From the NCBI GenBank assembly GCA_002405165.1, contig DHLF01000005.1:123393-187392 (forward strand): a stretch of DNA of 64,000 nt. Direction: 5' to 3'. The DNA comes from Christensenella sp. UBA4675. GTDB lineage: Bacteria; Bacillota; Clostridia; Christensenellales; Borkfalkiaceae. The notes beneath the pieces are model-generated. The model saw only the letters and a list, made by a program, of their open reading frames with translations, had not been told where the DNA came from and searched no databases. The position numbers and the translations under genes were made by a program. Every line of letters starts with the position of its first letter. Positions within the stretch are counted from its first letter, which is position 1. This document shows positions 33,256 through 40,139 of this stretch, one piece after another.

Positions 33256-33762
33256 CTATTCGGTAAAGCGTTTTACCGCTTTATTTTTGTATTTACAAAA
33301 CTTGATTTTATAATCACCGTCTTGAATTTCTTCCCCTTCTTCTATAAGTTCCCAGTTAGAAAGTTTGTCTAAATTTTCAAAAAATACTTCCGCTTGTCCG
33401 TCGGCTAAAACTTTTGTGATATAAGCGTATTCGCAATAATCGAGCATAGTTTTATAAAAAGTAGCTCCGCCTATTACGAATATTTTTTCACTGTCGTATT
33501 TTTTTAATTCGGCAAATAAATCTTTTAAAGAGTGTACGCAAGTCAAGTCTTGTCTTTCTACTTCTTGCGGACAAAGCGTAATGTTTACCCTGTTTTTTAA
33601 AGGTTTAGAATTAGGGAAAGACAAAAGAGTATTATATCCCATACACACGACGTTACCCGTCGTTTTTTCTTTAAAATATTTCATATCTTCTTTTAAAGAA
33701 AAAAGCAGTCCGTTGTTTTTACCTATACCCCAACGGCTGTCTACCGCAACTATTAACTGCAT
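33256..33762 (-). CDS. folA: Dihydrofolate reductase
   Basis: A 168-residue enzyme that reduces dihydrofolate to tetrahydrofolate with NADPH. Seen are VAVDSRWGIGKNNGLLFSLKED, given here as WGIGKNNGLLFSL, with the acidic residue in LKEDMKYFKE, then VVCMGYNTLLSFP and IFVIGGATFY. It overlaps thyA by one base, the classic pair: ThyA makes dihydrofolate and FolA recycles it. Confidence 0.95.
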   Translation of the reverse strand: MQLIVAVDSRWGIGKNNGLLFSLKEDMKYFKEKTTGNVVCMGYNTLLSFPNSKPLKNRVNITLCPQEVERQDLTCVHSLKDLFAELKKYDSEKIFVIGGATFYKTMLDYCEYAYITKVLADGQAEVFFENLDKLSNWELIEEGEEIQDGDYKIKFCKYKNKAVKRFTE

Positions 33763-34592
33763 TAAATTGCGACCTCCAACTTTTCGTTTAAAGTATTACA
33801 TTCGTATCCTTCTAATTTAAAATCGTCCAAAGTAAAGTCGTAAAAATTCTTTACGTCTTTATTGATTTTAAATTCGGGAGCTTTAAAAGTAGGATTTTCT
33901 ATAATTTTTTTAACGATGGGAACGTGTCTGTCGTAAATGTGCGCGTCGCAAATAACGTGAACTAATTCTCCTACTTGCAAAGAAGACACCTGCGCGAACA
34001 TATGGAGAAGCACCGCGTATTGAACAACGTTCCAGTTATTTGCCGTTAGCATATCGCCCGAACGCTGATTGAGTATTCCGTTTAGCTTATTTCCGCTTAC
34101 GTTAAACGTCATAGAATACGCGCAAGGATATAAATTCATTTCGTGCAAGTCTTCGAAGTTATAAATGTTAGTCATAATTCTTCTGCTCGACGGATTGTTT
34201 TTCAAATCGAATAAAACCCTATCTACTTGGTCGAACTCGCCTTCGGGATAAATGCTTTTTTTGGCAAGTTGATAGCCGTACGCTTTTCCTATCGTTCCGT
34301 CCGCTCCTGCCCAACTGTCCCAAATGTGAGAATGCAAATCCGCCACCTTGTTGGACTTTTTTTGCCAAATCCATAAAATTTCGTCTATACAAGATTTAAA
34401 AAAAGTTTTTCTTACGGTTATTATAGGAAATTCTTTGCTTAAATCGTAACGATTTACTATTCCGAATTTTTTAACGGTATGCGCAGGAGTGCCGTCTGCC
34501 CAGTGCGGTCTTACCTTTTGGTCGGTGTCCCATACGCCGTTTTGAATAATATCTTTACAATTTTCTATAAACACTTTGTCTGCGTAACTCAT
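33762..34592 (-). CDS. thyA: Thymidylate synthase (ThyA, B. subtilis ThyA-like)
   Basis: A 276-residue enzyme that methylates dUMP with methylene-tetrahydrofolate. It carries VRPHWADGTPAHTV at the start, WIWQKKSNKVADL, and the active Cys157 in LYPCAYSMTF. The usual QRSxDxxLGxPFN motif is QRSGDMLTANNWNVVQY. The pattern around the cysteine and the length resemble the ThyA-type enzyme of B. subtilis rather than the E. coli form. Start and stop overlap SDR and folA by one base each. Confidence 0.93.
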   Translation of the reverse strand: MSYADKVFIENCKDIIQNGVWDTDQKVRPHWADGTPAHTVKKFGIVNRYDLSKEFPIITVRKTFFKSCIDEILWIWQKKSNKVADLHSHIWDSWAGADGTIGKAYGYQLAKKSIYPEGEFDQVDRVLFDLKNNPSSRRIMTNIYNFEDLHEMNLYPCAYSMTFNVSGNKLNGILNQRSGDMLTANNWNVVQYAVLLHMFAQVSSLQVGELVHVICDAHIYDRHVPIVKKIIENPTFKAPEFKINKDVKNFYDFTLDDFKLEGYECNTLNEKLEVAI

Positions 34593-35386
34593 TAAAAATT
34601 CTCCTTAGTTTTATTTTTAAACTTTTTGGCAATTATTTTTTGCCTTAACTTTAAAGGCGTTATTTTATTGAAAAAATAAAGAAGTTTGTTATAAAAGCCT
34701 ACTATTACTTTGTCTTTATTTTTTTCTAACGCTTTTACGCTTTTTCTTACTACTTTTTCGGGACTTTGGGAAGACAATTTTCCCGTTAATCCCTGTTTCT
34801 TTATATCTGCTTTTATATCTTCTCTCGTAGGAACGCTACCGAATAGGGCAACCGTTATTTTTACGTTTTTATTTTCTCTTTTTATAGCCGTAAAAAAATC
34901 CCACAACGCCCTTTTAGACGACGTATAAGTCGCAAAATACGGCATAGGAACTATCGCCGTTAAAGAAGAAATTGCTAAAATTTCTTTTACGGGGAAATTT
35001 TGCAAGCAAAATAACGTTATCGAAAGCGGAGCTTCGTAATTAGCCCTTAGTTGCGTAATTAAACTTTTTTGATTAAAAAGTTCGAACGCCTTTTGATTGT
35101 CGTTACCCGCGCAGTGGATAATTCTTGTAATAATTATTCCCTTTTGCTTAATAAACGCAAACAAATTTTCTCTACTATCTTCTTTATCCAACTCGCACGG
35201 GAAAGTTAAAACGTCTTGTCTAGTAGAAAAAGAATTTTTAATACTTTCAAGCTTTTTTTCACTTCTTCCCGTAAGCAAAACGTTTTCACCTTTGCTTAAA
35301 TAGATTTTTGCAAATTCAGTTCCTAAAACACCGCTACCGCCGGTTATTAAAGTATAAGCAAAATTATCTTTTTCTATTTCACTCAT
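34592..35386 (-). CDS. Short-chain dehydrogenase/reductase
   Basis: A 264-residue SDR. The cofactor loop is TGGSGVLGTEFAK and the catalytic residues are Ser in ISSLTA and Tyr/Lys in YATYTSSKRALW-like spacing (FATYTSSKRALW). IIHCAGND matches the NNAG position. A basic C-terminal tail (KLRQKIIAKKFKNK) could associate with membranes. Substrate unknown. No ribosome site is seen before the ATG, and a promoter -10 lies only 6 bp upstream, so the mRNA may be leaderless. It is first in SDR-thyA-folA. Confidence 0.85.
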   Translation of the reverse strand: MSEIEKDNFAYTLITGGSGVLGTEFAKIYLSKGENVLLTGRSEKKLESIKNSFSTRQDVLTFPCELDKEDSRENLFAFIKQKGIIITRIIHCAGNDNQKAFELFNQKSLITQLRANYEAPLSITLFCLQNFPVKEILAISSLTAIVPMPYFATYTSSKRALWDFFTAIKRENKNVKITVALFGSVPTREDIKADIKKQGLTGKLSSQSPEKVVRKSVKALEKNKDKVIVGFYNKLLYFFNKITPLKLRQKIIAKKFKNKTKENF

Positions 35387-35392
35387 ATTTAT

Positions 35393-35421
35393 AGTGTATA
35401 TTAATAATATAAAAAAGTCAA
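35393..35421 (-). promoter_or_regulatory. Candidate promoter giving a leaderless SDR mRNA
   Basis: On the minus strand TTGACT (35416-35421) and TACACT (35393-35398) are 17 bp apart. The -10 ends 6 nt before the ATG, so the predicted start falls on or near the A of the start codon. Confidence 0.45.
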
Positions 35422-35460
35422 TTAAATCCGTTTTTTTCTACGTTTTAAGCTAAAAAAAAT

Positions 35461-35486
35461 TAGCCGAAAGTAAAAACTTTCGGCTA
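35461..35486 (-). terminator. Terminator after sigK
   Basis: TAGCCGAAAGT and ACTTTCGGCTA form an 11-bp perfect stem with a 4-nt loop. The minus strand continues ATTTTTTTT. Confidence 0.88.
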
Positions 35487-35489
35487 TCA

Positions 35490-35503
35490 TTAAACCGGTT
35501 TAA
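35490..35503. promoter_or_regulatory. 14-bp perfect palindrome after sigK
   Basis: TTAAACCGGTTTAA is a perfect palindrome between the sigK stop and its terminator. It could be a protein-binding site; no promoter is seen beside it. Confidence 0.35.
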
Positions 35504-35555
35504 ATTTAAAGTCGGTTAAAAACGCAAAAAAATTTAAACGACTAATAGCTTTTAA

Positions 35556-36260
35556 TTATTCTGCTTTAATATTTCTATCCTTTAACGCTTTTCTAATTTT
35601 TATAAACGCCGTTTTTTCTAAACGGGAAACGTAAGAACGGGATATTTTAAGCAAAGACGCCACTTCCCTTTGAGCCATAGGAACTCCGTTTTTAAGTCCG
35701 TAGCGTAAAACCATAATTTTATATTCCCTTTCGTCTAAACACTCTTTAATTATTTCCAAAATTTTTTCAAAATATATTTTTCTTTCTACTCCCGTGATAA
35801 CGCTGTCGTCTTCGTCGGATAAAAGGTCTATTAAAGAAAGTTCGTTGCCGTCTTTATCCCTACCTACCACGTCGTTTAAATAAACGGTGTTGGAATATTT
35901 TTTATTTGCCCTGAGTAGCATTAAAATTTCGTTTTCTATACATTTAGCCGTGTAAGTAGCAAGTTGCGTGCCTTTATTTTCGGAATAAGTGTTTATAGCT
36001 TTAATTAACCCTACCGTGCCGACGGAAATTAAATCGTCGTTATCTTCCGCGCCTTGATATTTTTTTACAATGTGCGCGACTAATCTTAAATTGTGTGAAA
36101 TTAGTTTTTCTTTCGCTTGTAAATCGTTATTTTCTTTATATTGCTTTAAATAATATTTTTCTTCTTCGCTTGTAAGCGGTTTAGGAAAAGTGTTTCCCCT
36201 TATAGCCGAACACAAAAAAATTATTTTGCTAAAAATAAAGCTTAAAAAACTAAAAAACAT
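35556..36260 (-). CDS. sigK: Sporulation sigma factor SigK (pro-SigK)
   Basis: A 234-residue sigma factor. The hydrophobic first 20 residues (FFSFLSFIFSKIIFLCSA) are the pro-sequence that is cut off by a membrane protease during sporulation. Region 2 reads HNLRLVAHIVKKY and DLISVGTVGLIKAINTY, and region 4 ends with the HTH REVASLLKISRSYVSRLEK. SigK drives late mother-cell genes for coat and cortex. The gene is whole, with no skin-type insertion. A SigE-like promoter lies at 36282-36310. Confidence 0.94.
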   Translation of the reverse strand: MFFSFLSFIFSKIIFLCSAIRGNTFPKPLTSEEEKYYLKQYKENNDLQAKEKLISHNLRLVAHIVKKYQGAEDNDDLISVGTVGLIKAINTYSENKGTQLATYTAKCIENEILMLLRANKKYSNTVYLNDVVGRDKDGNELSLIDLLSDEDDSVITGVERKIYFEKILEIIKECLDEREYKIMVLRYGLKNGVPMAQREVASLLKISRSYVSRLEKTAFIKIRKALKDRNIKAE

Positions 36261-36281
36261 ATTTTTCTCCTATTGTAAAGA

Positions 36282-36310
36282 AAAATATGCTTTTTTTCGA
36301 CAAAATATGT
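36282..36310 (-). promoter_or_regulatory. Candidate SigE-type promoter of sigK
   Basis: On the minus strand ACATATT (36304-36310) and CATATTTT (36282-36289) are 14 bp apart. This resembles the Bacillus SigE pattern (kmATATT, 13-14 bp, CATACAnT), and sigK is SigE-dependent there. Confidence 0.5.
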
Positions 36311-36338
36311 TTTTATTCGATAAATTTCGTTTTTTAAA

Positions 36339-37547
36339 TTAAATTCTTAAAATGTCGCCTTCTTTTAATTTTAAAGGACTTTTTATATATAACGTTTGCT
36401 GAACGACTTTCGCGTCTAATACGTCGTTGCCGTTTTCGTCCGTCATTTTATCTACTTTCAATTTTTTTAAAAAGTTATCGTCGGGGGATAAAACTTCTAA
36501 TTCGTCGCCAACCTTAAAACGATTTCTCATCTCAACTATTACGCTTTTTTTATTTTCGTCGTACCCTTTTACGACTGCAATAAACTTAGCCGTGCCTTTG
36601 GACTGAGAATTTTCGTGATTTACCGTTTCTAAATTTTGCCCGAACGCATAAGCCGTAGTAAACGCCCTATGAGCCGTTTTTTCTAATTCATCGATATATA
36701 GGCGGTTATTTTTATAATTTTCGCCGTTTTTTACAAGGTCGTCTATCGCCCTTCTGTAAGCGTTTATTACGGTTGCAACATAGTATTCGCTTTTCATTCT
36801 TCCTTCCACCTTAAACGACACTACCCCGCTATCTATCATTTCTTTTAAATGGTAAATCATATTCAAGTCTTTACTGTTTAAAATATAAGAACCGTGTTCG
36901 TCTTGAAGTAAAGAGCAATAATCTCCGTTTTTACTAACTTCCCTAATTTCGTATTCCCATCTGCACGCCTGAACGCAATCGCCTAAATTTGCGTCCCGTT
37001 TGTTAAAGTATTCGCTTAACAAACATCTTCCGCTATAACTTATACACATTGCGCCGTGAGCGAAACATTCTATATCTATATCGGGTACGTAGTCGTGAAT
37101 TTCTTTGATTTCTTTTAAGGATAATTCCCTTGCAAGAACTACCCTTTCCGCACCAAAATCGCGCCAAAACATAACTGCTTCTTTATTAGTAACGTTTGCT
37201 TGCGTGGAAACGTGTATTTTTAAATTTTTAGCAACGTTTTTTATTAGTCGCATAATGCCTACGTCGCTTACGATTACCGCGTCTACGCCTATTTTTTCTA
37301 AAAACGGTAAAAATTCTTTTGCTCTTTCAAGAGACGAATTATGCGGAAAAATATTTACCGCAACGTAAAGCTTTTTGCCTTTTTCGTGAACGTATTTTAC
37401 GGCTTTTTCTATTTCTTCGTCCGAAAAATTATCCGCTTGCGCGCGTAAGGACAGGCTTTTTCCGCCTATATACACGGCGTCCGCCCCGAATTTTATTGCC
37501 GTTTTAAGTTTTTCAAAATTGCCCGCAGGCGAAAGTAATTCAATCAT
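36339..37547 (-). CDS. trhP: U32-family protein TrhP, tRNA wobble uridine hydroxylation
   Basis: A 402-residue protein of the peptidase U32 family. It starts ELLSPAGNFEKLKTAIKFGADAVY (shown in part: ELLSPAGNFEKL) and has the family stretch ECFAHGAMCISYSGRCLLS with cysteines, followed by CVQACRWEYE. In Bacillus such proteins hydroxylate U34 of tRNA using prephenate. The trmR-like methyltransferase gene lies just upstream on the same strand, which supports this role over a protease. Gap to trmR is 72 bp. Confidence 0.85.
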   Translation of the reverse strand: MIELLSPAGNFEKLKTAIKFGADAVYIGGKSLSLRAQADNFSDEEIEKAVKYVHEKGKKLYVAVNIFPHNSSLERAKEFLPFLEKIGVDAVIVSDVGIMRLIKNVAKNLKIHVSTQANVTNKEAVMFWRDFGAERVVLARELSLKEIKEIHDYVPDIDIECFAHGAMCISYSGRCLLSEYFNKRDANLGDCVQACRWEYEIREVSKNGDYCSLLQDEHGSYILNSKDLNMIYHLKEMIDSGVVSFKVEGRMKSEYYVATVINAYRRAIDDLVKNGENYKNNRLYIDELEKTAHRAFTTAYAFGQNLETVNHENSQSKGTAKFIAVVKGYDENKKSVIVEMRNRFKVGDELEVLSPDDNFLKKLKVDKMTDENGNDVLDAKVVQQTLYIKSPLKLKEGDILRI

Positions 37548-37619
37548 TTTTCCTTTATATACCGCTTTTTATTCCGTTTTTATAATGCAACCTATTGCGT
37601 TTTTATAAATAGTACAAAT

Positions 37620-38210
37620 TTATTCCGTTTTGCCTTTATATATACTGCAACTAATTCCGTCGCCCGCTCTTATAAGCTCGCTTTCGTAGTTGCCCGAATA
37701 AAAAACGTATTTTAAATACTCTCTCATATTTACGACTATCGTTTTTTGTCTATGTACAAACGGAACTTTATTTTCTATATATCCCCTAAATAAAACGTTG
37801 TCGGCAAAAACTAAGGCGTTTTTTTCTAACAAAGGTTCTATTAAAACAAGATTTTTTTTGTATTTGCTTTTTGCACCGTCCAAAAACACGAAATCGTATT
37901 TATCTTTTAATGTGGGAATTACCGCTAAACTATCCCCTAAAAAACTTGTTACCCTATCTTCTACACCGAATAATTTAAAATTTTCCTGCGCTTTATTATA
38001 GGAATTTTCCCTTATTTCTATCGTTGTGATTTTGGCGGAAGAGTTTTGAAGTAACGCAATGGCGCTCATTCCGACGGCAGTGCCTATTTCCAAAATATTT
38101 TTTGGATTTTTCTTCTTAACTTTTTCTATTAGATACTTATACCCTTCGTCGAGAATAGTCGGAACGCCTTGCTCGCGATATTCTTTTCTTAGCTCTATTA
38201 AATCTTTCAT
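37620..38210 (-). CDS. trmR: tRNA 5-hydroxyuridine methyltransferase TrmR-like
   Basis: A 196-residue class I O-methyltransferase. The SAM-binding motif is ILEIGTAVGMSAIALL, followed by TTIEIRENSYNKA and the metal-binding DFVFLDGAKSKY. It is related to catechol O-methyltransferases; YrrM/TrmR in Bacillus methylates 5-hydroxyuridine at position 34. The neighbour trhP makes exactly that substrate. Begins 1 bp after the rnj stop. Confidence 0.88.
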   Translation of the reverse strand: MKDLIELRKEYREQGVPTILDEGYKYLIEKVKKKNPKNILEIGTAVGMSAIALLQNSSAKITTIEIRENSYNKAQENFKLFGVEDRVTSFLGDSLAVIPTLKDKYDFVFLDGAKSKYKKNLVLIEPLLEKNALVFADNVLFRGYIENKVPFVHRQKTIVVNMREYLKYVFYSGNYESELIRAGDGISCSIYKGKTE

Positions 38211-38211
38211 G

Positions 38212-39873
38212 TTACATTTGAGTTATTATAGGAAGAATTACAGGACAATGAGTAAGCTTTTTAAAGGCGTAATTCCTCATAGTTTTTCTGACTACGTTTC
38301 TCATTTCCTGAGTATCTTTAAAGGATTTAAAATCCGCCCCGTTTACGTTTTTAACGATTAAAGCTTTAAGTTCTTCTATATTTTTTTCGGATAACGTAGT
38401 CCCTTTATTTATTATGTCGGGACCCGAAACTATTTCGCCCGTATCGGCGGAATATCCTACTACGGCAATTATAATTCCGTCTTCCGATAGATGTTTTCTA
38501 TCTCTTACGACTTCTCCGTTGTCGTCTATATTGCTACCGTCAACAAGCCTTGAACCCGCTTGGAAAGGTTCGCCTTTTTTCATGGATTTTGCGGTAAGTT
38601 CTACCGTATCGCCTATTTCGGCAATTAGAGTATTGCTTTCTTTCATACCCATACCTTTGGCAAGTAAAATGTGCTTTTTTAAATGACGATATTCGCCGTG
38701 TACGGGAATAAAAAATTTGGGTTTTATTAAAGAATGCAATATCTTTAATTCTTCTTGAAACGCGTGTCCCGAAACGTGAATTTTCTCTAACGATTCGTAA
38801 TAAACTTCCGCGCCCATTTTATATAGGTTATTTATAACTTTATATACGTTTTTTTCGTTGCCCGGAATGGGAGAAGCGGAAATAATAATAGCGTCGTTAG
38901 GGGTGATTTTTACTTGGGGGTAATCGCCGTAAGCCATTCTCGTTAAAACGCTCATGGGTTCGCCCTGACTTCCCGTAGATACGATAACTATATCTTTATC
39001 CGCAAAATTTTTACTTCTTTCTATATCGACTAAAATATTTTCGGGAATAGTGAGTTCGCCTATTTTAGACGCTGCTTCTGCTACGTTTATCATACTTCTA
39101 CCCGAAAAAGCAACTTTTCTTTTATATTTTTGGGCTATATTGAGTATTTGTTGAAGTCTGTGAACGTTAGAAGAAAACGTAGCGATAATTATTCTCTTTT
39201 TAACGTTTTCAGCAAAAAGTCTGTCGAAAGTTGCCCCGACAACCGTTTCGCTAGGTGCGTATCCCGTCCTTTCCACGTTGGTAGATTCGCACATTAAAAG
39301 AAGCACGCCCTTTTTACCTATTTCGGAAATTCTGGTTATATCCATTACTTGACCGTTGATAGGCGTTAAATCTATTTTAAAATCTCCCGAATGGAATATT
39401 ACACCTACGGGCGTTGTAATAGCTAATGCACAAGCACCCGTTATAGAATGGTTTACGTTAATAAATTCAACTTTAAAACAACCAAGACTAATAATAGAAC
39501 CGGCTGTAACGCAATTAAAATTATAATCCGAAATTTTATGTTCTCTCATTTTGTTTTCGGCTAGCGTAAGCGTAAGTTTAGTACCGAAAACGGGAATTTT
39601 TAATTCTTTTAAAAGATACGGAAGTCCGCCTATATGGTCTTCGTGTCCGTGAGTAAGCACTACTCCCCTTACCCTGTCTTTGTTTGCGATAAGGTAAGAT
39701 ATATCTTGAATTACCAAATCTATACCCGGCATATCTTCCGTAGGAAACGCAAGCCCCGCGTCTACGATAATTATATCTTTACCGTATTCGAACGCAGTCA
39801 TGTTTTTTCCTATTTCGCCTACTCCGCCTAAAAATCTGATGAATAATTTGTGTTTGTTTGGTTTAGTTTTCAT
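38212..39873 (-). CDS. rnj: Ribonuclease J
   Basis: A 553-residue metallo-beta-lactamase and beta-CASP nuclease. Zinc ligands are in THGHEDH (residues 74-80), further His in NHSITGACAL, and HSGDFKID. The later SQGEPMSVLTRMA and HVSGHAFQEE are beta-CASP motifs. It degrades and matures mRNA and rRNA with endo- and 5' exonuclease activity. It heads rnj-trmR-trhP. CGGAG lies before the ATG and a hairpin stands in the leader. Confidence 0.96.
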   Translation of the reverse strand: MKTKPNKHKLFIRFLGGVGEIGKNMTAFEYGKDIIIVDAGLAFPTEDMPGIDLVIQDISYLIANKDRVRGVVLTHGHEDHIGGLPYLLKELKIPVFGTKLTLTLAENKMREHKISDYNFNCVTAGSIISLGCFKVEFINVNHSITGACALAITTPVGVIFHSGDFKIDLTPINGQVMDITRISEIGKKGVLLLMCESTNVERTGYAPSETVVGATFDRLFAENVKKRIIIATFSSNVHRLQQILNIAQKYKRKVAFSGRSMINVAEAASKIGELTIPENILVDIERSKNFADKDIVIVSTGSQGEPMSVLTRMAYGDYPQVKITPNDAIIISASPIPGNEKNVYKVINNLYKMGAEVYYESLEKIHVSGHAFQEELKILHSLIKPKFFIPVHGEYRHLKKHILLAKGMGMKESNTLIAEIGDTVELTAKSMKKGEPFQAGSRLVDGSNIDDNGEVVRDRKHLSEDGIIIAVVGYSADTGEIVSGPDIINKGTTLSEKNIEELKALIVKNVNGADFKSFKDTQEMRNVVRKTMRNYAFKKLTHCPVILPIITQM

Positions 39874-39896
39874 TTAAACTCCGTTTTTTTAAAAAT

Positions 39897-39927
39897 TTGA
39901 AAGAGCCTTAAAGCAAGACTCTTTCAA
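39897..39927 (-). terminator. Terminator-like hairpin in the rnj leader
   Basis: TTGAAAGAG (39897-39905) and CTCTTTCAA (39919-39927) pair over 9 bp. The minus strand continues ATTTTTAAAAAAAC and then the rnj ribosome site. It may end valS transcripts, attenuate rnj, or both. The rest of 39928-40139 shows no clear element. Confidence 0.55.
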
Positions 39928-40139
39928 TACCGAACAAAATATCATAGCTTTCATTAAAAACTATCTATCTCGTAAAATTATCGTTTGTGATACGATTAAC
40001 TTAAAATATAACCGCTTTATTCTATGCCTACGCCTAATTTATATTAAACGAATAATGCTTAAAGCTTTGATTGCCATAACGGTTATTACGTTTTTCGTGG
40101 CTCTTGCTTGTTTTGTATTAAAAAGAGACAAAGGTAAAA

